DNA of 64,000 bases from Bostrychus sinensis (Eukaryota > Chordata > Actinopteri > Gobiiformes > Eleotridae). The translations under genes and the position numbers were made by a program. Every line of letters starts with the position of its first letter. The first letter of the stretch is position 1. The stretch spans positions 5,175,146 through 5,239,145 of the forward strand of contig CM036244.1 in assembly GCA_020698575.1 (NCBI GenBank), read 5' to 3'. Of the stretch, positions 19,607 through 31,746 are shown one piece after another. The notes below the pieces were generated by a model. It was given only the letters and a program-made list of their open reading frames with translations. It searched no databases and was not told the DNA's origin.

Positions 19607-21184
19607 CAGTGGGGCAAAAAGGTATTTAGTCAGCCACCAATTGTGCAAGTTCTCCCACTTAAAAAGATGAGAGAGGCCAGTAATTTTCCTCATAGGTTTA
19701 CCTCAACTATGAGAGATGAGAAAAAAAAATCCAGAAAATCACATTGTCTGATTTTTAAAGAATTTATTTGCAACTTATGGTGGAAAATAAGTATTTGGTC
19801 AATAACAAAAGCTCGTCTCAGTACTTTGTTATATACCCTTTGTTGGCAATGACAGAGGTCAAATGTTTTCTCTAAGTATTCACAAGGTTTTCACAAACTG
19901 TTGCTGGTATTTTGGCCCATTCCTCCTGCAGATCTCCTCTAGAGCAGTGATGTTTTGGGGCTGTTGCTGGGCAACACGGACTTTCAACTCCCTCCAAGAT
20001 TTTCTATGGGGTTGAGATCTGGAGACTGGCTAGGCCACTCCAGGACCTTGAAATGCTTCTTACGAAGCCACTCCTTCGTTACCCAGGCAGTGTGTTTGGG
20101 ATCATTGTCCTGCTGAAAGACCCAGCCACGTTTCATCTTCAATGTCCTTGCTGATGGAAGGAGGTTTTCACTCAAAATCTGATGATACATGGCCCCATTC
20201 ATTCTTTCCTTTACACGAATCAGTCGTCTTGGTCCCTTTGCTGAAAAACAGCCCCAAAGCATGATGTTCCCACCCCCATGCTTTACAGTAGGTATGGTGT
20301 TTTTTGGATGCAACTCAGCATTCTTTCTCCTCCAAACACGACGAGTAGAGTTTTTACCAAAAAGTTCTATTTTGGTTTCATCTGACCATATGACATTCTC
20401 CCAATCCTCTTCTGGATCATCCAAATGCTCTGTAGCAAACTTCAGACGGCCTGCACATGTCCTGGCTTTAGCAGGGGACACGTCTGGCACTGCAGCAGGC
20501 GTAGTGTGTTACTGATGGTAGCCTTTGTTACTTTGGTCCCAGCTCTCTGCAGGTCATTCACTAGGTCCCCCGTGTGGTTCTGGGATTTTTGCTCACCGTT
20601 CTTGTGATCATTTTGACCACGGGGTGAGATCTTGCGGGGAGCCCCAGATCGAGGGAGATTATCAGTGGTCTTGTATGTCTTCCATTTCCTAATAATTGCT
20701 CCCACAGTTGATTTCTTCACACCAAGCTGCTTACCTATTGCAGATTCAGTCTTCCCAGCCTGGTGCAGGTCTACAATTTTGTTTCTGGTGTCCTTTGACA
20801 GCTCTTTGGTCTTGGCCACAGTGGAGTTTGGAGTGGGACTGTTTGAGGTTGTGGACAGGTGTCTTTTATATAGATAACCAGTTTAAACAGGTTCCATTAA
20901 TACAGGTAACGAGTGGAGGACAGAGGAGCCTCTTACAGAAGAAGTTACAGGTCTGTGAGAGACACAAATCTTGTTTGTTTGTAGGTGAACAAATACTTAT
21001 TTTCCACCATAATTTGCAAATAAATTCTTTAAAAATCAGACAATGTGATTTTCTGGATTTTTTTTCTCATTTTGTCTCTCATAGTTGAGGTTTACCTATG
21101 ATGAAAATTACAGGCCTCTCTCATCTTTTTAAGTGGGAGAACTTGCACAATTGGTGGCTGAATAAATACTTTTTTGCCCCACTG
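19607..21184 (-). mobile_element. Tc1-like transposon, 1578 bp, unit 2
   Basis: Same TA-flanked insertion point and same length as the unit 1 copy, so it was duplicated with the array and is not a new insertion. Confidence 0.95.
19818..20819 (-). pseudogene. Tc1 transposase pseudogene, unit 2
   Basis: This copy is better kept than unit 1: 125 open codons from MAKTKELSKD (helix-turn-helix part), then a frameshift near 20450-20490, then the DDE domain with VIWSDETK, FQQDNDPKH and LNPIENL in one frame. It shares the one-base loss after PIENL (stop near 19984) with every copy. The family stop would be at 19818-19820. Confidence 0.9.
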
Positions 21185-21527
21185 TAGGTGCTGCTGCACA
21201 CCTCCCTTGTTCTTACAAAAACTCAGGTCAAAACTTTTTTACATCTTTCCTTGATACTCGCACACTCACACAACCCTGAGGCCTCAGAGCTCAGAGGGCA
21301 GGATACAGTGCCCCCTAATGGAAACAAAAAATTACGTCATAAGGAAGAAAATACTTCAGAGCACACATTTAAAGTCAGAGGGCACAGATGAAGTAGAGAC
21401 ATGAGAAGGTGCATGTTTTATACTTTTTATTGGAGCAGGGTCAATATTTCCACCAAAATCCCACTGCGTCGTAGTGAAACAGGCTTTACAGTGACTGCTC
21501 TGGACTCCTTCTCTTTGTTTCAGGTCT

Positions 21528-22477
21528 ATGGAGAACCTGACGTCCAACCTGTTCCTGCTCCAGGTGGAAGGACTCGTCGTTTCCCAGAACAGCTTCCTCC
21601 CCATCTTCATCTACTTCCTCGTCTCCTACATCTTCATCATGGTCGCTAACATCGGGATCTCCCTGCTAATCGTATGCGACAGAAAGCTGCACCAGCCCAT
21701 GTACATTTTACTGTGTAACCTCTTCTTCTGTGACATTGTTGTCAGTACGCACATAGTCCCTCGTCTGCTCTACGACATGCTCAAATCTCCCTCAGAACGT
21801 ACGATTTCTTATCCTGAATGTGTAACTCAGGCTTTCGCCACTCATGTTTTCGGTACCTCTTCCCACACTGTCCTCATGATCATGGCGTTCGATCGCTACG
21901 TCGCTATCTGTAACCCGCTACGTTACACTGTCATTATGACCAACAAAATGTTAATAAAGCTAACCGTGTTTGCGTGGGGAGTAGCTTTTGTTTTAGGTGG
22001 GGATTCTCATCGGGCTAACGGTGAGGCTAAGTCGATGCAGGACACTGATCACAAACCCGTACTGTGACAACGCTTCACTTTTCAAACTCTCCTGTGAAAG
22101 TACTTTCATTAACAACTGTTTATGGATTGTTTTTTACTGTACTTTTGTTGTCATCATCCATCGGGAGCATTGTTCTGACGTATTCAAAGATCACCATTGT
22201 GTGTCTGACCAATAAGAACTTGTCTCTGAACCGTAAAGCCTTACAGACCTGCAGCACTCACCTGGTGGTCTACCTGATCATGTTGGTGAGCGGGATCGTG
22301 CTGATCGCTCTTCATCGTTTCCCACAGTTTTCTGATTACAGAAAGCTGTCAGGCATGTTAATGTTCCCGATTCCGGGAAGTGTGAACCCGATCATTTACG
22401 GAGTTCAGTCCAGAGACATACGGAGGATCTGGAGCAGAGCCTTCCACTGCAGGAAGTGTTCTGTGTGGAGGAAGTGA
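21528..22477 (+). pseudogene. Olfactory receptor, A type, frameshifted and promoterless (unit 2)
   Basis: It is nearly identical to 5283-6230 but has two single-base insertions relative to it: an A at about 21995 in TM4 (GTTTTAGGTGG for GTTTTGGTGG) and a T at about 22117 before TM5 (AACAACTGTTT for AACAACGTTT). Both are +1, so the frame is not restored. Translation from the normal ATG ends near 22067 after 179 residues, within TM4. The remaining OR motifs (KALQTCSTHL, NPIIYG) are intact in another frame. The splice acceptor is still present at about 21523, but the promoter and exon 1 were removed by the deletion at 18746. The gene is dead twice over. The order of events is unknown, and very few other changes have accumulated, so inactivation looks recent. 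Confidence 0.93.
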
Positions 22478-22625
22478 CTGGATTGTCAGATTGATAAACT
22501 GAAGCTGGACAAATTGTTGGCAGGACACTGAACTGTAACTTTCTATTATTCATGTTAATGCTCATCCATATTATAGCACTACATTATCCTTTACCCCACC
22601 TGTGTGTATGTAGTGTATATTCTTA

Positions 22626-23641
22626 TGCTGCCTTCATGATACATCAGAATCTCGGAAGTCCCGACTAAAAAAGCCAACTTACGAAAAACGTCCGTTCACG
22701 AGTTCAGCTTGGAAAACTCACTGTGGATTAGCACAATAACAACAAAACCACTAGTACTGAGTAATGAGTTATTGATATCATGAAATGTTTGTGAGGCTCA
22801 TATTTACTCCATGTTATTTGAACTATGTCCTTACATAGTGAGTTGAAGCTTTAAGACGGAGTCTATAGGAGCCCCTTTTGTTAAGCTAAATTTGAACTGC
22901 GCAGCTGTTTACCTTGGGGGGTCCCATTTTAAGCTAAAGTTAACAGTTATTTATGATGGGCACCTGGCTCTGCTCCCATCTTGCCTTTTTTGGTACTTCT
23001 GCAACTTGATTTTGTCAGTTCTAAAGTTAACTCCTTAAAACGATTGACTCATGGCCATGCTTCAACATGGCCTTTTTAGTAAAGAAAGTGTTTTCTCTCA
23101 TGTTGATTGGTTCATAACTATGCTGTGGAACCTACTTAAACCTTTGTGAGCCGATCCTGCGTGGTCGGAGAGTTATCTATTGCCTGTGAGATGATTGTCC
23201 GAACCTGAGCTCAGAATAAACCAGCCTGAATCTTTTTCTACCTTGGCCTCGTTCTTCCTCAATCCTTTCGTTCAACTTGATAACAGTTATATCAGGTGAT
23301 GTTTCTGTTACTACTTTAGTTATTTACTGATAAATAAACATTCAGAGATGTTTCTGCAGAGCTGTAGCACTGAGAACTTCATTCATTTTATAAAGATGAG
23401 GACATTTTTGCAGAAGTATGAGATCTCTTGTTTTAAAAAACGATTCTTTCCGTGTTAGTAACCACACTGTTTACCTCTCACAGAGGGAGGCCGAGGATTG
23501 TGACGTCAACTCAGGAACTTGGAGTCCAACACTTCCGCACGAGTTTCCGAGCAAAAATTTCGACCCGAGACAGCGTTCAAGGCCGTTTTTCTGACTCGGA
23601 GGTCGGAATTTCCAAGATTCCAATGTATCATGAAGGCAGCA
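22626..23641. mobile_element. TIR element (non-autonomous), unit 2
   Basis: Counterpart of 6379-7393 with intact TGCTGCC ends and TTA flanks. Confidence 0.7.
22879..23285 (+). mobile_element. LTR-like insert, unit 2
   Basis: Counterpart of 6631-7037, with TGTTA...TAACA ends and an AATAAA near the right end. Confidence 0.4.
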
Positions 23642-24208
23642 TTATTTACTCATTATATAAACTCTGTCCGCTCATGCACCTGTTTGGTTCTGCTGCTGCC
23701 CGAATTTATTTATGTATTTTTTTCTTTCAGCATCTTCAACACTGCACATTTCATGCACACACACATCTTTGTACCTCCACAACCACACTACAGACCCACA
23801 TATTGTATAATTATTTGTGTTTATTTCATCTACTTGTTTTCCACTTAATGTTTTCCATGTCTCTCGATCTGTTTGTCTGTGGAGCCAGGGTTGTAACAAT
23901 GCGGGGGCTCATCGTTTGACCCGGTTTTGGTGCGTGCACGTTTTATCGCATTATTTTTAGTAAAGTTTTTTTTTTTCCCCTTCATTTTTTATTGTTCTTT
24001 GCTTGGCGTTTCAGCGTGTGTCCCGGTCCTGGGGATGGGATTAAATGTTCTCTTCGTTCCTTTGCATAAAGTGTCTCTCGCCTGTGAACTGTTTGTGGTG
24101 ACGCCGCGCTGGCTCTGCGTCCTGTGTTACCGACTGAAGGTGTCTCAGTTATCACTGCTAAACCTTTTTAGACTTTAAAGCTGTTTCCACTGAGTCCAGT
24201 CGCTGCTT

Positions 24209-24823
24209 GTGTCTGAACCATTGGAGCATCTAATTATCGACTGTGTGGAACCTTTGCCCAAGAACAAGTCTGGTTCATGTTATTTGTTAAGTGTTATGTG
24301 CCGGAGCACTCGATGCCCTGCTGCCTATCTGTTACGCACAATAACTGCTAAATCTGTGGCACATGCGCTTACTCAGTTTATCTTTGTGTGTGGCATTCTG
24401 AAAACAATCCAGTCTGACCAGGGCACTAACTTCTCTTCAGTTTTGAAGCAGCTCTGGGTGCGAGACGATCGGGCGACAGCTCACCCTGCTGAGAGCCAGG
24501 GGGCGCTGGAGCGTTTCCATCAGACCTTAAAGTACGGAGCTGGGGAAAGACTGGGAGGAGAGTCTGCCTTGGTCAATGCTAATAAATCTACTTCAAATGT
24601 TTTCTGTGTCTCCCGATCTCTGGGTCTGAGGACGAGTATCGTCAGAGGCAGGCTCCAAAAGTTCCCTGTGATATTTGTGTTTGTGTATGGGAGGGGACAG
24701 AAGTGTAAAATGATTTTGGAAGGAGGTTTTGTTGCAGTGGGCCTTCCACACTGCACTGAGCAGGACCTGATTGAACCACATCATCCCCGGGGTCCACTCG
24801 CCTTCAGGAATGGGTCCATTTGA
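24209..24823 (+). pseudogene. Gypsy-type integrase remnant, unit 2
   Basis: Nearly the same as 7960-8574, with the same shortened spacing between the second Asp (QSDQGTNF) and the Glu (ESQGALERF), so it was already broken before array expansion. A single Gln/Arg change (LWVRDD) separates it from unit 1. Confidence 0.75.
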
Positions 24824-25512
24824 TCCACGAGCAACCAAGAAAGCAAAAAAAAAACCTGATCTGTCAAAAAGACAGTGTCATAAAAAAACATTCATATTCA
24901 ACTAATTACTTTTCACAATGTGTTTGACTATAACTTAGGTTTTGTAACATTTCATCATTAAAGCAGCAAAAAAAACTGTATTACAGTCTAATGCACTGTT
25001 GCTTTTAAGCTTTGTATGAAATCACATTAACGTTCTCAAATATACAGTAATTAATAAATCTTTGCTTTAAAATGCAGAAAAAACAACAGAACATCTGCTC
25101 TCTGAGTTACAGATGCAATAACTTTAATAATCACAAATAAACAATGTAAATATGTTAAATAAATGCAATGCAGATCAAAGCCTTAAACCTGAACAACAGC
25201 CTGCCTCAGGAACAGCCCTGCTGGGAGCACAACATGACGCTGCCTCAAAACCTCACATTTCAACAACTAAAGGAAAACAAGAAGACCAAAATATTATTTT
25301 TTAAGCTCACTGCCTCTTTTTACAGTGTAGCTGTCAGGGGTCACCGTGAGGCTCTGGCTTCATCTGGGTTTCCTGTTAGCAAGTGAGCTAGCCTCTGAGC
25401 TAACTTCAGTTAAATGTCTCAGAAACACTTTTCTCTCACAGCAGGGATGATAACACACCACCCCATCCTGCAATACATCTCACTGTCCGCTGAATATCTG
25501 CTTTATCTGTGC
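24824..25512. other. Non-coding spacer, nothing recognised, unit 2
   Basis: Counterpart of 8575-9265. Confidence 0.5.
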
Positions 25513-25577
25513 TATATTTACCGTATTTTATCATATATTTATCATATATTTACCATATATTTATTGTTTATTTGTAG
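25513..25577. repeat. Small 11-bp minisatellite, unit 2
   Basis: About six TATATTTATCA-like copies, shorter than in unit 1 by two repeats. Confidence 0.75.
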
Positions 25578-27045
25578 GGTACATATATAAAAATATATAC
25601 ACTGAACTAAGACAAAGATTAAGAGTAATAACTCTGCATTGGTACCAGTTAGCCTTGCGCTAACGTGCAGATTAAAACACCTAAACTAATGTCTTAAGAG
25701 GGAAGGGTTGACCAGGAGGGACTCACTTTAATAGATAAAGATCACCAAACTCAACTTAATTTAGATTAAGTATAACGTTTATTTACACAACAAGGTGGAA
25801 TAGTGTACTGAGGCACAGGTAAATATTGAAAGGAATGTAATTATGAATAGAACCGTTACGCAGAATTATTGATTACCTAATGATGAATTGCAGTGGAGTA
25901 AGTAATAAATTGACTTATTAAATTATTGGAAATTTAGGAATAAGGGAGTAGACTCTGAGACTATAAGCCAACTTTGTCAACATATACAACACTGGTCTAC
26001 CGTCTTCGGAGCAGGAGGGGAAGGCGGTGACGACAGCCAGCCTCCGGGTTCAGCCAGGGGCTCGGATGTTGTTCTTTGTCCTTTAGAGCCGCGGGGTGTA
26101 GCAGGGCTGGTGTTCCCGGCTCCAAACAGCGGTTCGTGGTGTGTCCTCCAAGCTCCACAGCCAGTCGCCAGGTGTCCGTTATGTTGAACAGGAGCGTGAT
26201 GCCGCTCAGGGAGAGTTTAGCTGTTGTCAGCGTAAGGCAGCGTCAAAGTCTCAGAGTATGGCAAATGTCCCTTTTAATGCCAAATGAAAAATTCAATAAA
26301 AATCCTTTCACAGCGATTCGAAACTTTAGAAGTATAACTTCTTAAATTAGCTGCTTTGGTCAAGGCAGCGATTGTTAAAACTGGCGGATGTTGCGCGGCG
26401 CGAGGCTTTTCAAAATAAACTACAAAAATGATACTCGAACAAAAGTTTGGGCGACTTATTGTGAAAAGATGTTATCACCGGCAAGGTGAACTTAACGCAA
26501 CAAAAAATGACGAGAAGAAAAGAAAAATTAAACTTAAAAGACGAAGGAGAGACGGAGACGAGACAAAGACAAGACGAAGACGAAACTAAGACTGTACTGA
26601 GGAATGTGGGGCGCACCCCAAGATAAGACTGGAGTAAAAGGGGTGTCCCTGGTTCGTCCCTCTGAACTGATAGTGGAGGGGATTCAAATTACCTCTGCTA
26701 GACACAAAGTAAATGTCATAAAAAGAAATGTGTCTTACTCCACTTCAATTTACGCACCTTTAAAAACATGTTACATTTAACAGTTTGCACAAAACATAGC
26801 TATGACATTTTCCTGTTAAGTAACATGTTAATGCATATAAAGTCTTTTAAACAGATGAGATGTGCCAGGTCTCTGGTTCTTATCAGAGAAGAGAGGAGGC
26901 CTCTTCTGGCATATTTATTGGTCTGCAGTTCGTATAGGACAGATTTATGTTTTTGTTTTGCATCCTTGGTGGGTAAGAGCAGACTTCTCGTCTCCTAAAG
27001 GAATGTCCATTTTTGATAGAATTTCAGCAGTGGTCCAGATCTCCT
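25578..27045. other. Unidentified 1.47-kb segment, unit 2
   Basis: Counterpart of 9353-10827, including the purine-rich stretch (about 26510-26600), which differs slightly at its right end from unit 1. Confidence 0.4.
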
Positions 27046-27710
27046 ACATATTTATCGTACATTTACCATATATTTATCGTATATTTACCATATATTTATT
27101 GTACATTTACCATATATTTACCGTATATTTACCGTATATTTATCGTACATTTACTGTACATTTACCATATATTTACCGTATATTTATCGTACATTTATCT
27201 TATATTTACCGTATATTTATCGTATATTTATCATATATTTATCATATATTTATTGTATATTTATCGTATATTTATCATATATTTATCGTATATTTATCAT
27301 ATATTGATCGTATATTTATTGTACATTTATCGTATATTTACCATATATTTATCGTATATTTATCATATATTTATTGTATATTTATCGTATATTTATCATA
27401 TATTTATAGTATATTTACCGTATATTTATCGTATATTTGTTGTATATTTACCGTCTATTTATCGTCTATTTACCATATATTTATCGTAAATTTATCGTAA
27501 ATTTATCGTATATCGTATATTTACCGTATATTTATCGTATATTTATCGTATATTTATCGTACATTTATCGTACATTTACCGTATATTTATGATATATTGA
27601 CCGTATATTTATCGTATATTTATCGTATATTTATTGTATATATTTATCGTAATTTTATCGTATATTTACTGTATATATTTATCGTATATTTATCGTATAT
27701 TTATCGTACA
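27046..27710. repeat. 11-bp minisatellite, long allele (about 60 copies), unit 2
   Basis: TATATTTATCG-type copies with blocks of variant repeats (TATATTTATCA, TATTG, CTATTTATCG) recurring in the same order as in unit 3, so units 2 and 3 share a recent common array. One inner copy is truncated (ATCGTATATCGTATA near 27500). Confidence 0.95.
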
Positions 27711-28234
27711 TGTCTCCATCTCGGTTTGTGCTGGAGGTCTCTGGCTGAGCTCCTGTAGCGGGAAAGAGACGAACGCACCGGAAGCTTCTGGAAAAGTGGG
27801 CGGGACAAGGCGCCATTCTGCAGCAGCTGATTGGTCAAGAGCAGCTGTCACTCACTGTGAGCAGCGTTAACCCTTTGTTTCCTGGCAGTGCAGTTTATTA
27901 TCTCTATAGGGAATCGTATCAGTCACATTACAGTAACTTTAGACGTTTTAAGGGTTTGGGGAACATTTTATTAAGGTCATTACATAATCAGGGCTACAAA
28001 AACCTCAGACAGTTGTAGAAAATGCTAAGTTTCCACAGTGTGAAAGGTCCTGATGTCATCTCAGTGTTAGAGGTGAATGTGAAATACAATAAAATAACAT
28101 TTATATAAAAATAGACCTCAAGAAGCTTCATGGAAACTATAGAAACCTCCTGGAAACAGATGCTCTCCTGCAGAGGCCACAGTAAAACTCAGTAAAGAAT
28201 CCATCTGGGAAGATGAGCTGATGACGGTTAAAGG
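27711..28234. other. Upstream region of OR-B, unit 2
   Basis: Counterpart of 11011-11534; no gene. Confidence 0.6.
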
Positions 28235-28327
28235 TTTATATAAATCCAAACTGAACTGAGAGAGTCCAGACTGAACCAGACTCAGGGTCGGACTCAGGAC
28301 CAGACTCAGGGTCGGACCGAGGAACAC
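28235..28327 (+). promoter_or_regulatory. OR-B promoter and exon 1, unit 2
   Basis: TATA box 28235-28246; donor GT at 28328; acceptor ends at 30025. Confidence 0.6.
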
Positions 28328-30025
28328 GTAAGACTCTTCTAATGTGTTTATGAATGGGAAAAAATGGAGTAAAGTTAGAATGCAGACTGTTCAAATGTGG
28401 TTTTTAGACTTGGTTTTTAGACTTTTAGTCCTGAGTTTAGTCACAGATTTAGACCGTTAGATTTGATCCTGGTTTAGTCTTTGGTTTAGACCTGGTTTAC
28501 CTCAGGTTTAGTTGTGATTTATGTCCTGATCTAGTCCCAGTTTAGAGTCTGGTTTAGTCCGAGCCAAGTACTTGCTCAACTCGTTTTTAGTTCTAATTTA
28601 GACTTTGGTTTATTCCTGGTTTATTAAATAAAGTCATCATTTGCCCTAAACTGTGGAACACTGAGCGCCACCTACAGTTCATGTTTTAAGTTTGGTCTTA
28701 AGACCCACTGCTTTTCTCTTGCTATTAGCTCTGTGTTCTTTTGTGGATTTGTGTCTTTTATTGTTCTGTTTATTTTATTGTCTTCACTTATTTATGGTTA
28801 TTTTATTTCTCATTTAGTTTTACTATGTTTTATTATTTTATAGTAAAGTTTATTAGAGTAATGTTTATTTAATCTTTTTAAATGTAATGTTCTGTGTGCA
28901 GCTCTTTGGAAACTCTCGATTTTTATAAAATGTGCTAAAAGTAAAGTGGATTGAATTCATCACATGTAAAGTCAGGGCCCGAGCTGTATGAATGGATGAA
29001 TGCTTTGAGACATTTTTGATTTGCAAAGTCTGCACAGGGGCCCCAGGTAAACAAGAATTAATAAACAGACCCCACTTTTAGATAGACCCTCAGCAAAAAT
29101 GGGGCCTCCTAATGTTTGTGGGGCCCTATGCAGCTGCTTAGTTTGCCTAAAGGAAGGGCCGCTCCTGTCCATCAGGTCTTGCAGTAATAGTTACATTAGG
29201 GCTCTTTTGCACATAAATGTGTTCATGAAAAAGATCAGGCTATATAAAAATAAAAAGGATTATTTTACTTATAATTTTACTTTTTATTTTATTAAACCAG
29301 CTTCTGTACTTATCAGATTTATCAAAAATTTATGATTGTTGTTTATTTGTAATCTGTAAAGCCAGGTTGTCATGATGAAACTCCAGTTTATGCTCTAAAA
29401 ACACAAAAAATGAATACTTTTCAGTATACTAATTGCAAACTGGGTTATCTATGGATTGATTATTGCAGCCTGGTGTATGTGATAGATCACCAGAAAAAAA
29501 TATTCATATTCATGTGCATTTTATTTATTTTTTTAATCTCTTCACATACATGAAAATGAAATGAATGATTTTGTGTTTAATTTTAATTTTGAAATTCTTT
29601 AAACCAGCAACTGTCCTTATGATACATATCAGATAATCATAAAATTTTAAATATTTTACATTTAAATTGACAAGTTTTTGTCAGGATGGATTATTGTAAT
29701 GTTTTTCAAATCTTCATTGTTTATGCTTCATCAGGTTTATACTTTTGTAGTTGCGGCTGCACATCTGCCTTGTTCCTACGAAATCACTCACACAAACCTG
29801 AGTTTCAGAGCTCAGAGGGCAGGATACGGCGCCACCTGATGGGAGAAGGAAGAAAATACTTCAGAGCACACATTTAAAGTCAGAGGGCACAGATGAAGTA
29901 GAGACATGAGAAGGTGCATGTTTTATACTTTTTATTGGAGCAGGGTCAATATTTCCACCAAAATCCCACTGCGTCGTAGTGAAACAGGCTTTACAGTGAC
30001 TGCTCTGGACTCCTCTTTGTTTCAG
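28328..30025. other. OR-B intron, unit 2
   Basis: Counterpart of 11628-13340. It includes the degenerate CCTGGTTTAG repeat (about 28380-28620). The pyrimidine tract before the acceptor is 3 nt shorter than in the other copies (TCCTCTTTGTTTCAG). Confidence 0.5.
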
Positions 30026-30029
30026 GTCT

Positions 30030-30971
30030 ATGGAGAACCTGACATCCAACTGGCTCCAGTTAGAAGGGCTCATTGTTTCCCAGAACAGCTTCCTCCCCAT
30101 CTTCACCTTCTTCCTCATCTCCTACATCTTCATCATGGTCGCTAACGTCGGGAACTCGCTGCTAATCGTCTGCAACAGAAAGCTGCACCAGCCCATGTAC
30201 ATTTTACTGTGTAACCTCATAGTTAGCGACATTATCGGCAGCACGCGCATAGTCCCTCGTCTGCTCTCCGACATGCTCAAATCTCCCTCAGAACGTACGA
30301 TTTCTTATCCTGAATGTGTAACTCAGGCTTTCATTTCTCATATTTTTGGTACCACCTCCCACACCGTCCTCATGATCATGGCGTTCGATCGCTACGTCGC
30401 TATCTGTAACCCGCTACGTTACACTGCGATTATGACCAACAAAATGTTAATAAAGCTAACCGTGTTTGCGTGGGGAGTGGCTTTTGTTTTGGTGGGGATT
30501 CTCATCGGGCTAACGGTGAGGCTAAGTCGATGCAGGACGCTGATCACAAACCCGTACTGTGACAACCCTTCACTTTTCAAACTCTCCTGTGAAAGTACTT
30601 TCATTAACAACGTTTATGGATTGCTTTTTGCTGTACTTTTGATGTCGTCGTCGATCGGGAGCATGGTTCTGACGTATTCAAAGATCTTGATCATGTGTCT
30701 GACCAATAAGAACACGTCTCTGAACCGTAAAGCCTTACAGACCTGCAGCACTCACCTGGTGGTCTACCTGATCATGTTGGTGAGCGGGATTGTACTGATC
30801 ACACTCCACCGTTTTCCGCAGTTTTCCGATTACAGGAAGTTGGCGGCCATCTTGTTCATCACGGTCCCGGGAAGTGTGAACCCGATCATTTACGGAGTTC
30901 AGTCCAGAGACATACGGAGGTTCTGGAGCAGAGCCTTCCACTGCAGGAAGTGTTCTGTGTGGAGGAAGTGA
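30030..30971 (+). CDS. Olfactory receptor, B type, intact (unit 2)
   Basis: A 313-residue receptor with all OR signatures as in the unit 1 B gene. Differences from that copy by eye are few: FLISYIF for FLVSYIF in TM1, GLLFAVLLMSS for GLFFTVLLMSS in TM5, SVNPIIYG, and FWSRAF in the C-tail. Its protein is identical to that of 47478-48419, so units 2 and 3 share a recent origin. ATG lies four bases after the acceptor. Polyadenylation signal AATAAA at 31237. It is likely functional, and expression would depend on the promoter at 28235. Confidence 0.95.
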   Translation: MENLTSNWLQLEGLIVSQNSFLPIFTFFLISYIFIMVANVGNSLLIVCNRKLHQPMYILLCNLIVSDIIGSTRIVPRLLSDMLKSPSERTISYPECVTQAFISHIFGTTSHTVLMIMAFDRYVAICNPLRYTAIMTNKMLIKLTVFAWGVAFVLVGILIGLTVRLSRCRTLITNPYCDNPSLFKLSCESTFINNVYGLLFAVLLMSSSIGSMVLTYSKILIMCLTNKNTSLNRKALQTCSTHLVVYLIMLVSGIVLITLHRFPQFSDYRKLAAILFITVPGSVNPIIYGVQSRDIRRFWSRAFHCRKCSVWRK

Positions 30972-31746
30972 CTGGAGACTGGAATCAGTGCATGAGTTTA
31001 CACCAGCTTCGCTGCAGTACGTGTTTGTTTCTGGCTCTCCGGCAACAAAACATAAGCAGTCTATATAGTTGGATTGATAAACTGATCCGGAAAGCTGGAC
31101 AAGTTGTCGGCTGGACACTGGACTGTAGAGGAGCTGCAGAGCTCGTTTTCCAACAGACTTCTCCAGCTCCGCTCCCACAGTGAACACTACAGGACTTCAT
31201 TTATCCCATACTCCTCCCAGCTGTACACTATTCTGTAATAAATAACCTTGTATTATTCATGTTAATGCTCATCCATGTTTTGCACTGCATTATCCTTTAC
31301 CCCACCTGTGTGTGTATAAGGTGTATTTACTTTTATATCATTTTGTTTTGTTTTTCTAGTCAAATTTTGTATATTTTTATGTATTCCGTTCTATTTTCTG
31401 TTATTTTATTATTTATAACTATTTCATACCTATTTATCAAAAGGAATTGGAAAGATGGCAGCGTGTACGGACGCAGCGGCTCTTGACTCTTTTTGGTGCT
31501 TTCTATGCGTGGTTATAATGAGTGAGTGCTGATCGGGCAAAATACGTCTATGGGCTGACAGATTTGGTAAAAATAGCCCGCTCCCCTCTGGTGCCGGAAG
31601 TAAATTTCCCATTCATTTTTTTCCATAGACTTTCTGAAAAATGCGTATATTTTGAGTTTAAAAGCTCAGCGGAGGCTAATCAGCTCTGTGTTAACTCATG
31701 ATGATGACACGATTCATTTCTATCAAAAAGATTAACAAAAACAAAA
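30972..31746. other. OR-B 3' UTR and repeat-derived spacer, unit 2
   Basis: Counterpart of 14287-15066. Confidence 0.5.

Noticed and set aside
26862..27500. Long open frames over the 11-bp repeats (also 10644-11048 and 44278-44916), reading as repeated YIYRIFIVYLS
   Set aside because: The motif TATATTTATCG has no plus-strand stop in any frame and its period is not a multiple of three, so open frames arise automatically. Frame and length change between units.
27046..27710. CRISPR-like regular repeats
   Set aside because: Copies are directly adjacent with no spacers, unit length is 11 bp, and the genome is a vertebrate. It is a minisatellite.
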